Part shown: positions 8,408-16,897 of the stretch, in pieces
Layout of the letters: each line of letters starts with the position of its first letter
How positions within the stretch are numbered: position 1 is the first letter of the stretch
Assembly (NCBI GenBank): GCA_019113295.1
Contig: DXHR01000030.1
Span: 1-61,947, forward strand
Length of the DNA stretch: 61,947 nt
Origin: Candidatus Salinicoccus stercoripullorum
Lineage (GTDB): Bacteria; Bacillota; Bacilli; Staphylococcales; Salinicoccaceae
Direction of reading: 5' to 3'
The notes under the pieces: model-generated
Database searches by the model: none
What the model was told of the DNA's origin: nothing
The model's input: the letters and a program-made list of their open reading frames with translations, nothing else
Made by a program: the position numbers and the translations under genes

Positions 8408-9133
8408 TCAGAGTGACAGCAGACTCTGTATGAGAAGATAGACGCCTGTGCCGCTCAGAAGAACATAGGTGAAAATCCGGAAAGTATCCTGATCGATCCA
8501 CTTGTGGACATACTGACCGATGACAAGGCCCGCGAGCACAGCGGGTGCCGCATAAAGGCTGGATTTCCAAATCAGTACGCTGGTCCCGGAAAAAATGATC
8601 TGTGTGACGAGACTGACTGAATAGATAAACAGGTAGAACGCAAGTGTCGTAGCACGCACCCTGTCCTTGTCCATACTGGTACCGGTGAAATAGAGCAGTA
8701 TCGGCGGACCGGGCATGCCGATGCTTGTGGTGAACAGTCCGGACAGTCCGCCGGCCAGATTATCCCGGCCCCGCGTCTGACTGATCCTGAAGTTCAAAAT
8801 GAGCAGTAGAGTGAGCATGAGGAGCAGAACGCCGACAGAAAACTTGAAAGCCTCTATGTTAATCGACATATAGATCGCTATGCCGAAAGGGACGCCGGCG
8901 AGGCTTGCTGCTATCAGCCGCTTCAGCAGTGCGAAGTCGACCGAGTCCATGATGGAACGGATGAGCGCCAATGAAATGACGAGGGACAGGATGATATTTA
9001 TCTGGATCGCTTCCTGCGGATGAAACAGCATCAGAAACAGCGGGGTGGCCATTATGGAAAAGCCGAACCCTGTACTCGTCTGTAGTATGGAAGCGATGAG
9101 CGCTATGCATATGAAAAATATAAAAGCGGACAC
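8408..9133 (-). CDS. TauE/SafE-family exporter 1
   Basis: Membrane protein of the TSUP family, which moves sulfite, organosulfonates or related anions. About 8 helices; the N-terminal repeat has TSTGFGFSIMATPL and the second SGLFTTSIGMPGPPI, the usual Gly/Pro-rich re-entrant motifs. The GTG at 9133 is preferred over the ATG at 9157 because AAAGGA lies 7 bases before it. It faces the PAP2 gene tail to tail. A second, unrelated-looking TSUP gene lies 1 kb to the right with a flavin reductase between. Substrate unknown. Confidence 0.85.
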   Translation of the reverse strand: MSAFIFFICIALIASILQTSTGFGFSIMATPLFLMLFHPQEAIQINIILSLVISLALIRSIMDSVDFALLKRLIAASLAGVPFGIAIYMSINIEAFKFSVGVLLLMLTLLLILNFRISQTRGRDNLAGGLSGLFTTSIGMPGPPILLYFTGTSMDKDRVRATTLAFYLFIYSVSLVTQIIFSGTSVLIWKSSLYAAPAVLAGLVIGQYVHKWIDQDTFRIFTYVLLSGTGVYLLIQSLLSL

Positions 9134-9212
9134 AGTGTCATCCTTTCTTGGGAACATGTTTACATAATGACCATGATACCATTCTGAGGAAAAGTTGCTA
9201 GGGGGGATTTTG

Positions 9213-9326
9213 ATGAAGAGATGTCAGTGGATGGGAGAGCACCTATTCATGCAGGCAATCGGGATGATCATTGACCATGTTGAAGAAAGTGGAAGTCGTT
9301 CGGAAAATTCAACTATGAACTGTTAA
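9213..9326 (+). pseudogene. Possible remnant of a DNA-3-methyladenine glycosylase I gene
   Basis: A 37-residue frame behind a G-rich ribosome-like site. It starts MKRCQWMGE, like the Tag N-terminus, and continues FMQAIGMIIDHVEES, like the Tag C-terminus (FMQAxGMxNDH). About 150 residues between would be missing, as if an internal deletion joined the two ends. This is from memory of the family, not a search, so confidence is low. After the stop the other frame runs open into the flavin reductase leader. Confidence 0.3.
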
Positions 9327-9370
9327 GGAAAATGTACGGGGATGAAGCCTGGCTGAAGGAGGAGAAACGG

Positions 9371-10072
9371 ATGGGATTTTTAAAAGATGCAGCAGCTGTT
9401 TTCAAAAAGAAAAAACTGGTTTTCAAAGAGAGGCGTCAGATTGGAGGGGATGTATATACTTTCAGATTTGAAAAGCCGGAGGAGCTGAGCTGGCGGGCGG
9501 GGCAGCACGGACTTTTCACAATTACCCATAAGAAAGTCAAACCGCCGACAAAACCTTTCACAATCTCTTCGTCCCCGAGGGAGGACGTGATTGAAATGAC
9601 GACCAGGATAGATGACAGGCCGAGTGATTATAAACAGGCCCTCCTCGAGCTGGAACCCGGCATGGAGATGACCATGAGCGGTCCCGTCGGCTCGTTTCAC
9701 ACAGATGACGGGGAGCGGATGGTCTTCATTGCCGGCGGAATCGGCATCACACCTTTCCATGCGATGCTCAGGGAACTGTCTGATGCGGATATCAGGGCGG
9801 AAACACCACCCATCCTGCTGTATGTTGACGGAGAAGGAAGGTTTACGTACAGTGAAGAACTTTCGGTCATCACCGACAGGGGAATCGCAGAAGTGCATTT
9901 TATAGAGTCGAGTGAAGAGCTGCACAAGGAACTTGAGCTGCTCGAAGGGACAGACGTTGAAAATTACCTTATCGCCGGACCCTATTCCATGGTCGAATCG
10001 GTAAGCAAGCATCTGGTTGGAACCGGCGTACCGAAAAAGAACATTAGAAAAGAGACGTTCATTGGATATTAG
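9371..10072 (+). CDS. FAD/NAD(P)-binding ferredoxin-reductase-type oxidoreductase
   Basis: A 233-residue flavin reductase of the FNR fold. FAD-binding motif KPFTISSSP (family RxYS), then the nucleotide site FIAGGIGITPFHAML; the end KETFIGY matches the family's C-terminal aromatic. No 2Fe-2S domain, so it would pass electrons to a separate partner or free flavin. ATG 9371 follows AAGGAGGAG (9356-9364); an earlier ATG at 9332 has no such site. Flanked by two TSUP exporters, which hints at sulfur-compound metabolism, but the genes are not in one operon. Confidence 0.85.
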   Translation: MGFLKDAAAVFKKKKLVFKERRQIGGDVYTFRFEKPEELSWRAGQHGLFTITHKKVKPPTKPFTISSSPREDVIEMTTRIDDRPSDYKQALLELEPGMEMTMSGPVGSFHTDDGERMVFIAGGIGITPFHAMLRELSDADIRAETPPILLYVDGEGRFTYSEELSVITDRGIAEVHFIESSEELHKELELLEGTDVENYLIAGPYSMVESVSKHLVGTGVPKKNIRKETFIGY

Positions 10073-10132
10073 ACAGGGGACTCATCAGATATGACAGCAA
10101 AAACTGAACGTAAAAGAAACCAAAAAACAGTA

Positions 10133-10163
10133 AGAAGCATCTGCCGCGGCAGATGCTTCTTTT
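10133..10163. terminator. Shared terminator between convergent genes
   Basis: A near-perfect palindrome (10133-10160) with A-rich left and T-rich right flanks; serves the flavin reductase and the second TSUP gene. Confidence 0.9.
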
Positions 10164-10944
10164 ACATCAGTCCATCGATAATCATATAGATTCCGAGGAT
10201 AAGGAGGCCGAAGCGGAGTACCTGGGAGAGGGAATGGCTGTCCAGGGCCTGGTTGATCCTGACACCGATTTTTGATCCTATGTAGGTGGCGACGATGAGG
10301 ACAGCGCCGTAACCCCACAGTATGTTGCCCTGTGCAAAATGACCCGCGGAGCTCGACAGGCTGGAGCTGAAAATGATCACCATGCTGGTCGCTACGGCAA
10401 CATGCGGGGAGAAATTAAGGACGATGATCATCAGCGGAGTCATAAGGGCGCCGCCGCCGATGCCGAACAGCCCGGCACTGATGCCGATCAAGAATGATGC
10501 GGAGATGCCAATCAGCGGTTTGAATTCCTTTTTTTCCTGAACGGCAGCCTCTTTGTCCCTGATCATCCTCGTTTTGAAGGTGAGCACCATAAAGATGAGG
10601 AGCAGGAAGGCGCCGAAGATGATTCCGAATGAATCCTGATTCAGAAACCGGCTCAGATAAGCGCCGGCCAGTGAACCCGGCACAATTCCTATGGAAAACA
10701 GCATTCCGCTTTTTAAGTCCACGGTTTTTGACCTGCCGTATGCAAGCATCGAAAACAATCCTGTAAAGACGAGTGTCAGTGAAGAGGTTCCGATTGCATT
10801 CTGTACAGACATGTCACCGATGATTTCTGTGTTGTTGGAAAAGAAAATCAGTGAAGGCACGATAATGACCCCGCCGCCGATCCCGATGAGGGCACCGATG
10901 ATGGAGGCTGCAGTACCAATGAGCAGCAGAAGAACGATATCCAT
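10162..10944 (-). CDS. TauE/SafE-family exporter 2 (YfcA-like)
   Basis: 260 residues, about 8 helices, with two internal-repeat signatures ALIGIGGGVIIVPSL and AGLFGIGGGALMTPL typical of the YfcA branch. Probably exports sulfite, sulfoacetate or a related anion. ATG 10944 follows GGTGA. Its stop lies in the shared hairpin. Distinct from the TSUP protein at 8408, which lacks the GIGGG repeats, so the two are not a recent duplication. Confidence 0.88.
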   Translation of the reverse strand: MDIVLLLLIGTAASIIGALIGIGGGVIIVPSLIFFSNNTEIIGDMSVQNAIGTSSLTLVFTGLFSMLAYGRSKTVDLKSGMLFSIGIVPGSLAGAYLSRFLNQDSFGIIFGAFLLLIFMVLTFKTRMIRDKEAAVQEKKEFKPLIGISASFLIGISAGLFGIGGGALMTPLMIIVLNFSPHVAVATSMVIIFSSSLSSSAGHFAQGNILWGYGAVLIVATYIGSKIGVRINQALDSHSLSQVLRFGLLILGIYMIIDGLM

Positions 10945-11049
10945 TTTGTCACCACTTTTACTTGTTGTTACTGTCTAATATAACATGAAAAGCCCGGGAT
11001 ATTCTTATGATTTCGAGTGGATATATCATCTTGTAATAAAAACTGAAAA

Positions 11050-11080
11050 CCTTTGCTGGACGGAGGTAATTCAGCAAAGG
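11050..11080 (+). other. Hairpin with ribosome-site-like loop
   Basis: Arms 11050-11060 and 11070-11080 pair over 11 bases (one wobble); the loop reads CGGAGGTAA. No T run follows. It lies 125 bases before the dehydrogenase gene. Apart from this, 10945-11205 holds no convincing gene. Confidence 0.4.
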
Positions 11081-11205
11081 GGAACGAATGCAGATCTGGA
11101 TTACGGATTTCATGGCTCTCTTTTTTGTATCCGATGTATATATAGGCATTCAGTCAGGGTACAGGGTACTATTATGGTTTGGATATTAAGGAAGGAGACT
11201 GCTAT

Positions 11206-11985
11206 ATGAATATTGGTTTGATCGGTGCAGGTGCAATCGGGAAGTTTCTGCTGGATGAGATTAATGAAAGTGCCCACGAAAGCCTTAAGGTCAGCAGTGT
11301 ACTGGTAAGGGACAGGGAAAAGTATAAGTCACTGGAATCCGATTACGGGGTGGAACTTTTCACCGGCACCGGGGAATTCCTGTCCTCCGATATAGATATC
11401 GTGGTCGAAGCGGCGACGGTGGAGGCGGCCAAAGAGCTGCTGCCCGGGGTCATCAAAGAGAAGGATGTGCTGCTGATCAGCACCGGTGCACTCGCGGATG
11501 AGGATCTGGTGGCGGATGTCACCCGGAACGCGAATGAATATGATCATGCATTGCATCTGCCATCGGGCGCAATCGGCGGACTGGACCTGCTGCAGAATGC
11601 ACAGACATTCGGGAAACTTGACAGTGTCTCTCTTGAAACACGCAAACCTGCCGGCTCCGTGATTGGTGAGGAAATCGATGCGGAAAAAGTGGTGTTTGAA
11701 GGCAATGCAGCTGAAGCAATCGATAAATATCCGAAAAGCATGAATATCTCCATCATCCTTGCTTTTGCAGGCGTCGGCATGAAAGATACGGATGTCACCA
11801 TCATCGCCGATCCGAAAATCGACAGGAACGTCCATAATGTGAAAGTGACTGGCGATTTCGGTGAGGCTGAATTCACCTTCAGGAACAATCCGCTGCCGGA
11901 CAATCCGAAGACAAGCCATCTTGCTGCGCTGAGTGTATGCGGTACGCTCGAGCGCATTTACAAGAACGTGAAGATCGGCAGCTGA
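11206..11985 (+). CDS. Aspartate dehydrogenase-like protein
   Basis: 259-residue NAD(P)-dependent dehydrogenase of the aspartate dehydrogenase (NadX, DUF108) family. Rossmann motif GLIGAGAIGKFLLDE at the start; HLPSGAIGGLDLL is the conserved active-site block, and the catalytic His-containing C-terminal part is present (KIDRNVHNV, then NPxTSHLAALS). NadX converts L-aspartate to iminoaspartate for NAD synthesis, but nadA and nadC are absent here; some relatives act in other amino-acid pathways. ATG 11206 follows AAGGAG. Monocistronic as far as visible. Confidence 0.8.
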   Translation: MNIGLIGAGAIGKFLLDEINESAHESLKVSSVLVRDREKYKSLESDYGVELFTGTGEFLSSDIDIVVEAATVEAAKELLPGVIKEKDVLLISTGALADEDLVADVTRNANEYDHALHLPSGAIGGLDLLQNAQTFGKLDSVSLETRKPAGSVIGEEIDAEKVVFEGNAAEAIDKYPKSMNISIILAFAGVGMKDTDVTIIADPKIDRNVHNVKVTGDFGEAEFTFRNNPLPDNPKTSHLAALSVCGTLERIYKNVKIGS

Positions 11986-12019
11986 TTTTTATACTAATAG
12001 AATAAATAAAGTCCCGGAT

Positions 12020-12048
12020 ATGACAAATGTCATGTCATAATGCTGACA
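12020..12048 (+). promoter_or_regulatory. Candidate DesR operator upstream of des
   Basis: Two overlapping inverted repeats: ATGACA-AA-TGTCAT (12020-12033) and TGTCA-taatgc-TGACA (12033-12048), about 75-100 bases before the desaturase start. DesR of Bacillus subtilis binds repeated elements just upstream of the des promoter, so the position fits. Exact consensus not checked. Confidence 0.55.
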
Positions 12049-12120
12049 GATTCATCTGTTATATTCCGCCCGCAGGCCTCATAATATATATTGATAAAAT
12101 AACGGGAAGAGGGAAGCATT

Positions 12121-13149
12121 ATGACCAGAGAAAAACAGGCGCAGCTCAGGAAATCTGTGATGCCCTATGCAAACGCCGAGATGCGGGCGAGCATCATACA
12201 ACTATTGAATACGATACTTCCATTCTTTGTATTCTGGTTTTTGGCATATCAGACATTGAGCATTTCATTCTGGCTGAGCCTGCCGTTCAGTGTAATCACG
12301 GCCGGTTTCATGATTCGTTCGTTCATCATTTTCCATGACTGCACACACGGTTCATTTTTCAGAAACAAAAAGCTCAATGATTTTTGCGGCACATTCACAG
12401 GCGTAATTACACATTTCGCCTATGAGAAATGGAAACGTGAGCATTCAATCCATCACGCAACAAGCGGCAATCTTGATAAGCGCGGCATTGGTGATATATG
12501 GGTGATGACGGTGAAGGAATATGAGGAGGCGGATAAATGGGAGCGGCTGAAGTACCGTCTCTACCGCAATCCACTGATCATGTTCGGTCTGGGACCATTC
12601 CTTCTGTTCCTGTATTCCAACCGCTTCAACCGGAAGGGACCGAAACGAAAAGAGCGTCTGAACACGTATCTCATCAATGCAATACTTGTTTCAGCATACT
12701 GCCTCATCGGTTTCACACTCGGCTGGCACGTCGTCCTGCTTGTCCAGCTGCCGATCATCTATATCGCGGGAGCACTCGGAATCTGGCTCTTCTACGTGCA
12801 GCACCAGTTTGAAGATTCCTATTTTGAAAACGAATCGGAATGGGATTTCGTAAAAGCTGCGGTTGATGGAAGTTCCTACTATAAATTGCCTAAATGGCTG
12901 GAGTGGATGACGGGTAATATCGGCTATCACCATGTGCACCATCTCGCACCGCGCGTGCCGAATTATCATCTGGAAAAAGCGCATGAAAATACGCCGCCTC
13001 TCCATAAGGCGACGACGATTACTTTGAAGACGAGTCTGGAATCCATAAAATTCCGCCTGTATGATGAAGAGAACAAGACTTTCGTCAGCTTCAGGCACAT
13101 GAGACAGCGTCTGAAGAATAATATCAGCAAAAGGCCGACGACACATTAA
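12121..13149 (+). CDS. des: Membrane fatty-acid desaturase (Des)
   Basis: Introduces a double bond into membrane phospholipid acyl chains, restoring fluidity in the cold. Histidine boxes of the di-iron site: HDCTHGSF, HSIHH and HVHH (in YHHVHHLAP), plus paired helices near residues 30-70 and 175-225. 342 residues is normal. Ribosome site GAGGGAAG. Followed by a terminator, then desK and desR, the same neighbours as in Bacillus subtilis. Expression is probably induced by phosphorylated DesR on cooling. Position of the double bond (delta-5 in Bacillus) cannot be inferred. Confidence 0.93.
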   Translation: MTREKQAQLRKSVMPYANAEMRASIIQLLNTILPFFVFWFLAYQTLSISFWLSLPFSVITAGFMIRSFIIFHDCTHGSFFRNKKLNDFCGTFTGVITHFAYEKWKREHSIHHATSGNLDKRGIGDIWVMTVKEYEEADKWERLKYRLYRNPLIMFGLGPFLLFLYSNRFNRKGPKRKERLNTYLINAILVSAYCLIGFTLGWHVVLLVQLPIIYIAGALGIWLFYVQHQFEDSYFENESEWDFVKAAVDGSSYYKLPKWLEWMTGNIGYHHVHHLAPRVPNYHLEKAHENTPPLHKATTITLKTSLESIKFRLYDEENKTFVSFRHMRQRLKNNISKRPTTH

Positions 13150-13156
13150 TGACGGC

Positions 13157-13188
13157 AATATCCCCCTGTTTTTCAGGGGGATATTTTT
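13157..13188 (+). terminator. Terminator between des and desK
   Basis: A perfect 12-base stem (13157-13168 with 13174-13185), 5-base T loop and T tail; lets des be expressed independently of the sensor genes. Confidence 0.85.
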
Positions 13189-13257
13189 ACCTATTGATAC
13201 TCTGCCGCATTTGAAACTGATACAATGAAGCAAAAGAGATGGAAAGGGGAGAGCCTG

Positions 13258-14379
13258 TTGCGCGACTGGTATCATATTTTTCCGAAGAACACAGGGCTGA
13301 GCCTGTACATATGGATCATTTTCTGCGTGCTTCCATTCTATTTCATATTCCGCTCGACCTCTCCCTGGGAAGTCGGTGTGGGAGTCGTCATAACGATACT
13401 CTTCTTTGCGGTCTACTGGCTGACATTCAATTCCAGGGGCGCATTGGTGTATATCGGAATCAGCCTTGAGTTCATAATCAATATTGCGATGACCGTCTTG
13501 TTCGGATATGTATATTTTGCACTGTTCATCGCGTTTTATGTGGGTAATATAAGAAGTAAAGCCGGGTTCGTCTCCATGTATGTCATCCATCTGGTGCTGA
13601 CTGTGGCTGCCATCATATTCGCGTTTTTCATAAATTATGTACTCTTTTTGAGCCATCTCCCGTTTTTGATCATGACGGTCCTGGGTGTCATACTGATCCC
13701 TCTGAATAAATACAACAGGCTCAAGCAGGAAGAACTGGAAGTGAAGCTTGAGGATGCGAACCAGAGGATAGCTGAACTTGCGATCGTGGAAGAACGGCAC
13801 AGGATTGCGCGCGATCTCCATGATACGCTGGGGCAGAAACTGTCGATGGTCGGACTGAAGGCGGAACTGTCCAAAAAACTCATCGACAGGAAACCGGACA
13901 AAGCCAAAGAGGAACTTCAGGATATACAGGATACTGCGAGATATGCACTTAAAGAGGTGCGGGAGATGATCAGTGATATGAAAAATGCGAGTCTGACGGA
14001 TGAGCTTTCCCACGTCAGGATGCTGCTCGATGCGGCGGGTATCAGTCATGACATCCATACCGAGGCGGACACGGAAGAAATTCCCATGCTGACAGAAAGC
14101 GTACTCAGCATGAGCCTTAAAGAAGCGGTGACCAATGTGGTGAAACACAGCAATGCACGCCGCTGTCTCATAACCCTGACCGAATCGGACAGGGATATAT
14201 TCTTAAAAATCACGGATGATGGAAGCGCTTCTTCCGAAGTCGATGCCGGCAATGGGCTGCAGGGCATGAGTGAGCGTCTGACATTTGTAAATGGAGAGTG
14301 TCATGTATTCGGTTCTGAAAAGGGATTTGAGGTCAATATAACAGTGCCCAAAGTTTTAAGGCAGATTGAGGAGGGATAG
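13258..14379 (+). CDS. desK: Thermosensor histidine kinase DesK
   Basis: Membrane sensor with about five N-terminal helices (residues 10-150), a short coiled linker, a HisKA_3 dimerisation domain (VEERHRIARDLHDTLGQ) and an HATPase domain (EAVTNVVKHSNA; GNGLQGMSERL). A TTG at 13258, six bases after GGAAAGGGGAGAG, is chosen over the ATG at 13225; with this start the phosphorylated histidine is residue 188, the same number as in Bacillus subtilis DesK, which supports the choice. A weak promoter may lie at about 13194-13223. It overlaps the terminator-bounded space after des and is translated just ahead of desR. The similar pair YvfT/YvfU is the main alternative. Confidence 0.88.
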   Translation: MRDWYHIFPKNTGLSLYIWIIFCVLPFYFIFRSTSPWEVGVGVVITILFFAVYWLTFNSRGALVYIGISLEFIINIAMTVLFGYVYFALFIAFYVGNIRSKAGFVSMYVIHLVLTVAAIIFAFFINYVLFLSHLPFLIMTVLGVILIPLNKYNRLKQEELEVKLEDANQRIAELAIVEERHRIARDLHDTLGQKLSMVGLKAELSKKLIDRKPDKAKEELQDIQDTARYALKEVREMISDMKNASLTDELSHVRMLLDAAGISHDIHTEADTEEIPMLTESVLSMSLKEAVTNVVKHSNARRCLITLTESDRDIFLKITDDGSASSEVDAGNGLQGMSERLTFVNGECHVFGSEKGFEVNITVPKVLRQIEEG

Positions 14380-14381
14380 AT

Positions 14382-14981
14382 GTGATCAGGATTGTAATCG
14401 CCGAAGATCAGAATATGCTGCTCGGCGCACTCGGGGCGCTCCTCGATATGGAAGAGGACATCGAAGTTGCCGGCAAGGCATCAAATGGCAGGGAAGTGCT
14501 CGAGCTGGTCCGGGACACCGCCCCTGACATCTGCCTGATGGATATAGAAATGCCTGTCATGACGGGGCTTGATGCAGCTGAAGCGCTCAAGGGTGAAGAC
14601 TGCAAAGTGATAATTCTCACTACATTCGCACGGCCAGGATATTTCGAAAGAGCAAAAAAGGCGGATGTGAGCGGGTATTTGCTGAAAGACAGTCCGAGTG
14701 AAACCCTCGCGAACTCAATACGCCAGATCATGGGAGGCAAACGCATCTATTCACCGGAACTGATAGATGTTGTCTTTGAATCAAGGAACCCCCTGACTGC
14801 ACGTGAGACGGAAATCATACAACTGCTTGCAGAAGGCAGGAAGACGAAGGCGATCGCGAAGGAGCTGCACCTTTCGGACGGTACTGTCAGGAACTATGTG
14901 TCCGTCGTTTTGGATAAACTTGAAGTGGATAACAGAATCGAAGCCATAACAAAAGCCCGTGACAAGGGGTGGCTGAAATGA
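14382..14981 (+). CDS. desR: Response regulator DesR
   Basis: 199 residues: receiver domain with phosphoacceptor Asp54 (CLMDIEMP), Thr at LTTF and Lys at LLKDSP, then a LuxR/NarL-type helix-turn-helix (LTAREteIIQLLAEGRKTKAIAKELHLS region). GTG start at 14382, two bases after the desK stop, with GAGGAGG at 14367-14373, so translation is coupled to desK. Predicted to activate des when phosphorylated by DesK. It may also control the following ABC exporter. Confidence 0.9.
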   Translation: MIRIVIAEDQNMLLGALGALLDMEEDIEVAGKASNGREVLELVRDTAPDICLMDIEMPVMTGLDAAEALKGEDCKVIILTTFARPGYFERAKKADVSGYLLKDSPSETLANSIRQIMGGKRIYSPELIDVVFESRNPLTARETEIIQLLAEGRKTKAIAKELHLSDGTVRNYVSVVLDKLEVDNRIEAITKARDKGWLK

Positions 14982-15055
14982 ATGAAGGCTGAAGATGCGG
15001 TGGTTCCGTGTAAAAAATCCAGTATATATTGCTACAATGGAGATGAGGTGGTTAT

Positions 15056-15781
15056 ATGACAACATCAGAATCAAGTGTGTCGATCCGCAGCGTTTCTAAA
15101 AGTTTCGGCCGCAATGAAGTATTGAAAAATATCGATCTGGAAATCGCAAGAGGGGAGATTTTCGGTCTTCTGGGCCCATCCGGTGCCGGAAAGACCACAT
15201 TGGTCAGGGCGCTTGCGGGGCTCGACACGCCCACAGACGGTGAGACCCGCGTGTTTGGGGAGAAGATGCCCAATCTGAAGCTGATGAAGAGAATTGGCTA
15301 TATGGCCCAGGCGGATGCATTGTATGAAGATCTGTCCGCCCTTGAGAACCTGGAGTTCTTTGCAAGTCTGTACGGGATTGAAGGGAAGCGCCGGAAGAAG
15401 CGTATAAATGAACTGATGGCACTGATGGATCTTTCTGACCACCTGAATGTGAAGACGGCCAAATTTTCCGGCGGGATGAAACGTCGCCTGTCCCTGGTCA
15501 TCGCACTGCTTCATGAACCTGAGATGCTGCTCCTCGATGAGCCGACTGTCGGCATCGATCCGATACTGCGGATGAGGGTATGGGATTTTTTCTATGAACT
15601 GAACAGGGCGGGCACGACGATAATAATAACGACCCACGTGATGGACGAGGCGGCAAAATGCTCAAGGCTGGCCATGATGCAGAGAGGGAAGATCGTCGCT
15701 GCCGGTACGCCCGGCCGACTGAAAAAAGACACGGGTGCCGAGACGCTGGAAGAGGCATTCCTCGTGTATGGAGGAGATTGA
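15056..15781 (+). CDS. ABC exporter ATP-binding protein
   Basis: 241-residue ATPase: Walker A GPSGAGKTT, Q-loop YMAQAD, signature FSGGMKRR, Walker B LLLDEP and H-loop THVMDEA. The layout matches the drug or lipid exporters (CcmA/YvfR type) with an ABC-2 permease. ATG 15056 follows GAGGTGG. Its gene is 74 bases after desR with no clear terminator between, so it may be cotranscribed. In Bacillus subtilis the DesK/DesR-like pair yvfT-yvfU also sits beside ABC genes yvfR-yvfS. Confidence 0.9.
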   Translation: MTTSESSVSIRSVSKSFGRNEVLKNIDLEIARGEIFGLLGPSGAGKTTLVRALAGLDTPTDGETRVFGEKMPNLKLMKRIGYMAQADALYEDLSALENLEFFASLYGIEGKRRKKRINELMALMDLSDHLNVKTAKFSGGMKRRLSLVIALLHEPEMLLLDEPTVGIDPILRMRVWDFFYELNRAGTTIIITTHVMDEAAKCSRLAMMQRGKIVAAGTPGRLKKDTGAETLEEAFLVYGGD

Positions 15782-15782
15782 G

Positions 15783-16811
15783 ATGAGGGTATTCGCCCTG
15801 TCAAAAAGGATTCTGCAGCAGCTGATCCGCGATAAACGGACATTGGCCCTGATCATATTTGCCCCTATCCTGGTTCTGACAATGCTTTACCTTGTTTTCG
15901 ACGGGGAGGAGTATGTTCCTGAAATCGGGCTGGTGAATGTACCAGAACAAGTGGCGGAGCAGATGGAGGCTTCCGATGCCGAAGTGACAGTATATGATAA
16001 TCAGGTCGAGGCGTACCACGGAGTCGTCTCCGGGAGCCTTGACGGGTACATCCAGTTCGAAGACGGCAGTTCGCTTGTCTTTCTGGAAGGCAGCGATCCT
16101 TCGGTGAACAGCGAAGTCATCCGGTGGATTCAGTCGACCCTGTCCGCGCTTCAGGAAGACAGCCGCGCCGCAAACCTTGAGATTGAATATCTGCACGGTT
16201 CGGAGGATATAGGAATTTTCGATTACTACGGCCCGGTACTTCTCGGCTTTTTCGTCTTCCTGTTCGTCTTCCTGGTCTCCGGCGTCTCCTTCATCAGGGA
16301 ACGGACGACCGGCACATTGGAACGGCTCCTGTCGACACCGATCAGGAAATGGGAGATTGTAATGGGATATCTGCTCGGCTTCGCCCTTGTGACCATACTG
16401 CAGTCGGCGATCATAGCATGGTACAGCATATATGTCCTCGATATGATGATGGCCGGCAGGTTTACAGCAGTGCTTGCCATTATACTTCTTTTGGCCCTGA
16501 CGGCGCTGACGCTCGGCATCCTGATATCATCATTCGCGAACAGCGAGTTCCAGATGATCCAGTTCATCCCGGTTGTCGTCATTCCGCAGATCTTCTTCTC
16601 AGGGCTCTTCAATCTGGAGACCATTTCTGACCTCCTGAGCTGGATCGGTCCGCTCACCCCGCTGTATTATGCAGCAGAGTCTCTGAGGGATGTGATGGTC
16701 CGTGGCTATGGGTGGAGCGACATCTATGACAATCTTCTGGTTCTTCTCGGTTTCTCCGCCGGCTTCGTCATACTGAACATCCTTGTCCTCCGTAAATACC
16801 GGAAAATCTAA
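15783..16811 (+). CDS. ABC-2 type exporter permease
   Basis: 342 residues: one N-terminal helix, a large extracytoplasmic domain (about residues 45-150), then five helices (SGVSFIRERTTGTLERLLSTP is the conserved cytoplasmic elbow). ATG 15783 sits two bases after the ATPase stop, with GGAGGAG before it, so the two are cotranslated. Probably exports a hydrophobic compound, antibiotic or lipid; substrate unknown. Confidence 0.9.
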   Translation: MRVFALSKRILQQLIRDKRTLALIIFAPILVLTMLYLVFDGEEYVPEIGLVNVPEQVAEQMEASDAEVTVYDNQVEAYHGVVSGSLDGYIQFEDGSSLVFLEGSDPSVNSEVIRWIQSTLSALQEDSRAANLEIEYLHGSEDIGIFDYYGPVLLGFFVFLFVFLVSGVSFIRERTTGTLERLLSTPIRKWEIVMGYLLGFALVTILQSAIIAWYSIYVLDMMMAGRFTAVLAIILLLALTALTLGILISSFANSEFQMIQFIPVVVIPQIFFSGLFNLETISDLLSWIGPLTPLYYAAESLRDVMVRGYGWSDIYDNLLVLLGFSAGFVILNILVLRKYRKI

Positions 16812-16816
16812 GCTGT

Positions 16817-16847
16817 AATCAGGCCTTTTCACGGCCTGATTTTTTTA
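16817..16847 (+). terminator. Terminator after the des-region exporter
   Basis: A 9-base stem (16817-16825 with 16833-16841), 7-base loop and T7. Confidence 0.9.
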
Positions 16848-16868
16848 TGGAAATCCAGAACATTTCAT

Positions 16869-16897
16869 TTGACTGAAAATTCAGACCCGCATATGAT
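16869..16897 (+). promoter_or_regulatory. Promoter of the GlcG/FDH operon
   Basis: TTGACT (16869-16874) and TATGAT (16892-16897), 17-base spacer. A small inverted repeat CTGAA-AA-TTCAG (16872-16883) lies in the spacer and could be an operator. Confidence 0.6.

Noticed and set aside
10985..11209. 74-codon plus-strand frame before the aspartate-dehydrogenase-like gene
   Set aside because: No ribosome site, odd composition, and it overlaps the true start region and a hairpin.
12691..14148. 485-codon open frame on the minus strand
   Set aside because: It lies opposite des and desK; the residues are His/Arg/Cys-rich without any domain, the known shadow of a GC-biased coding strand.
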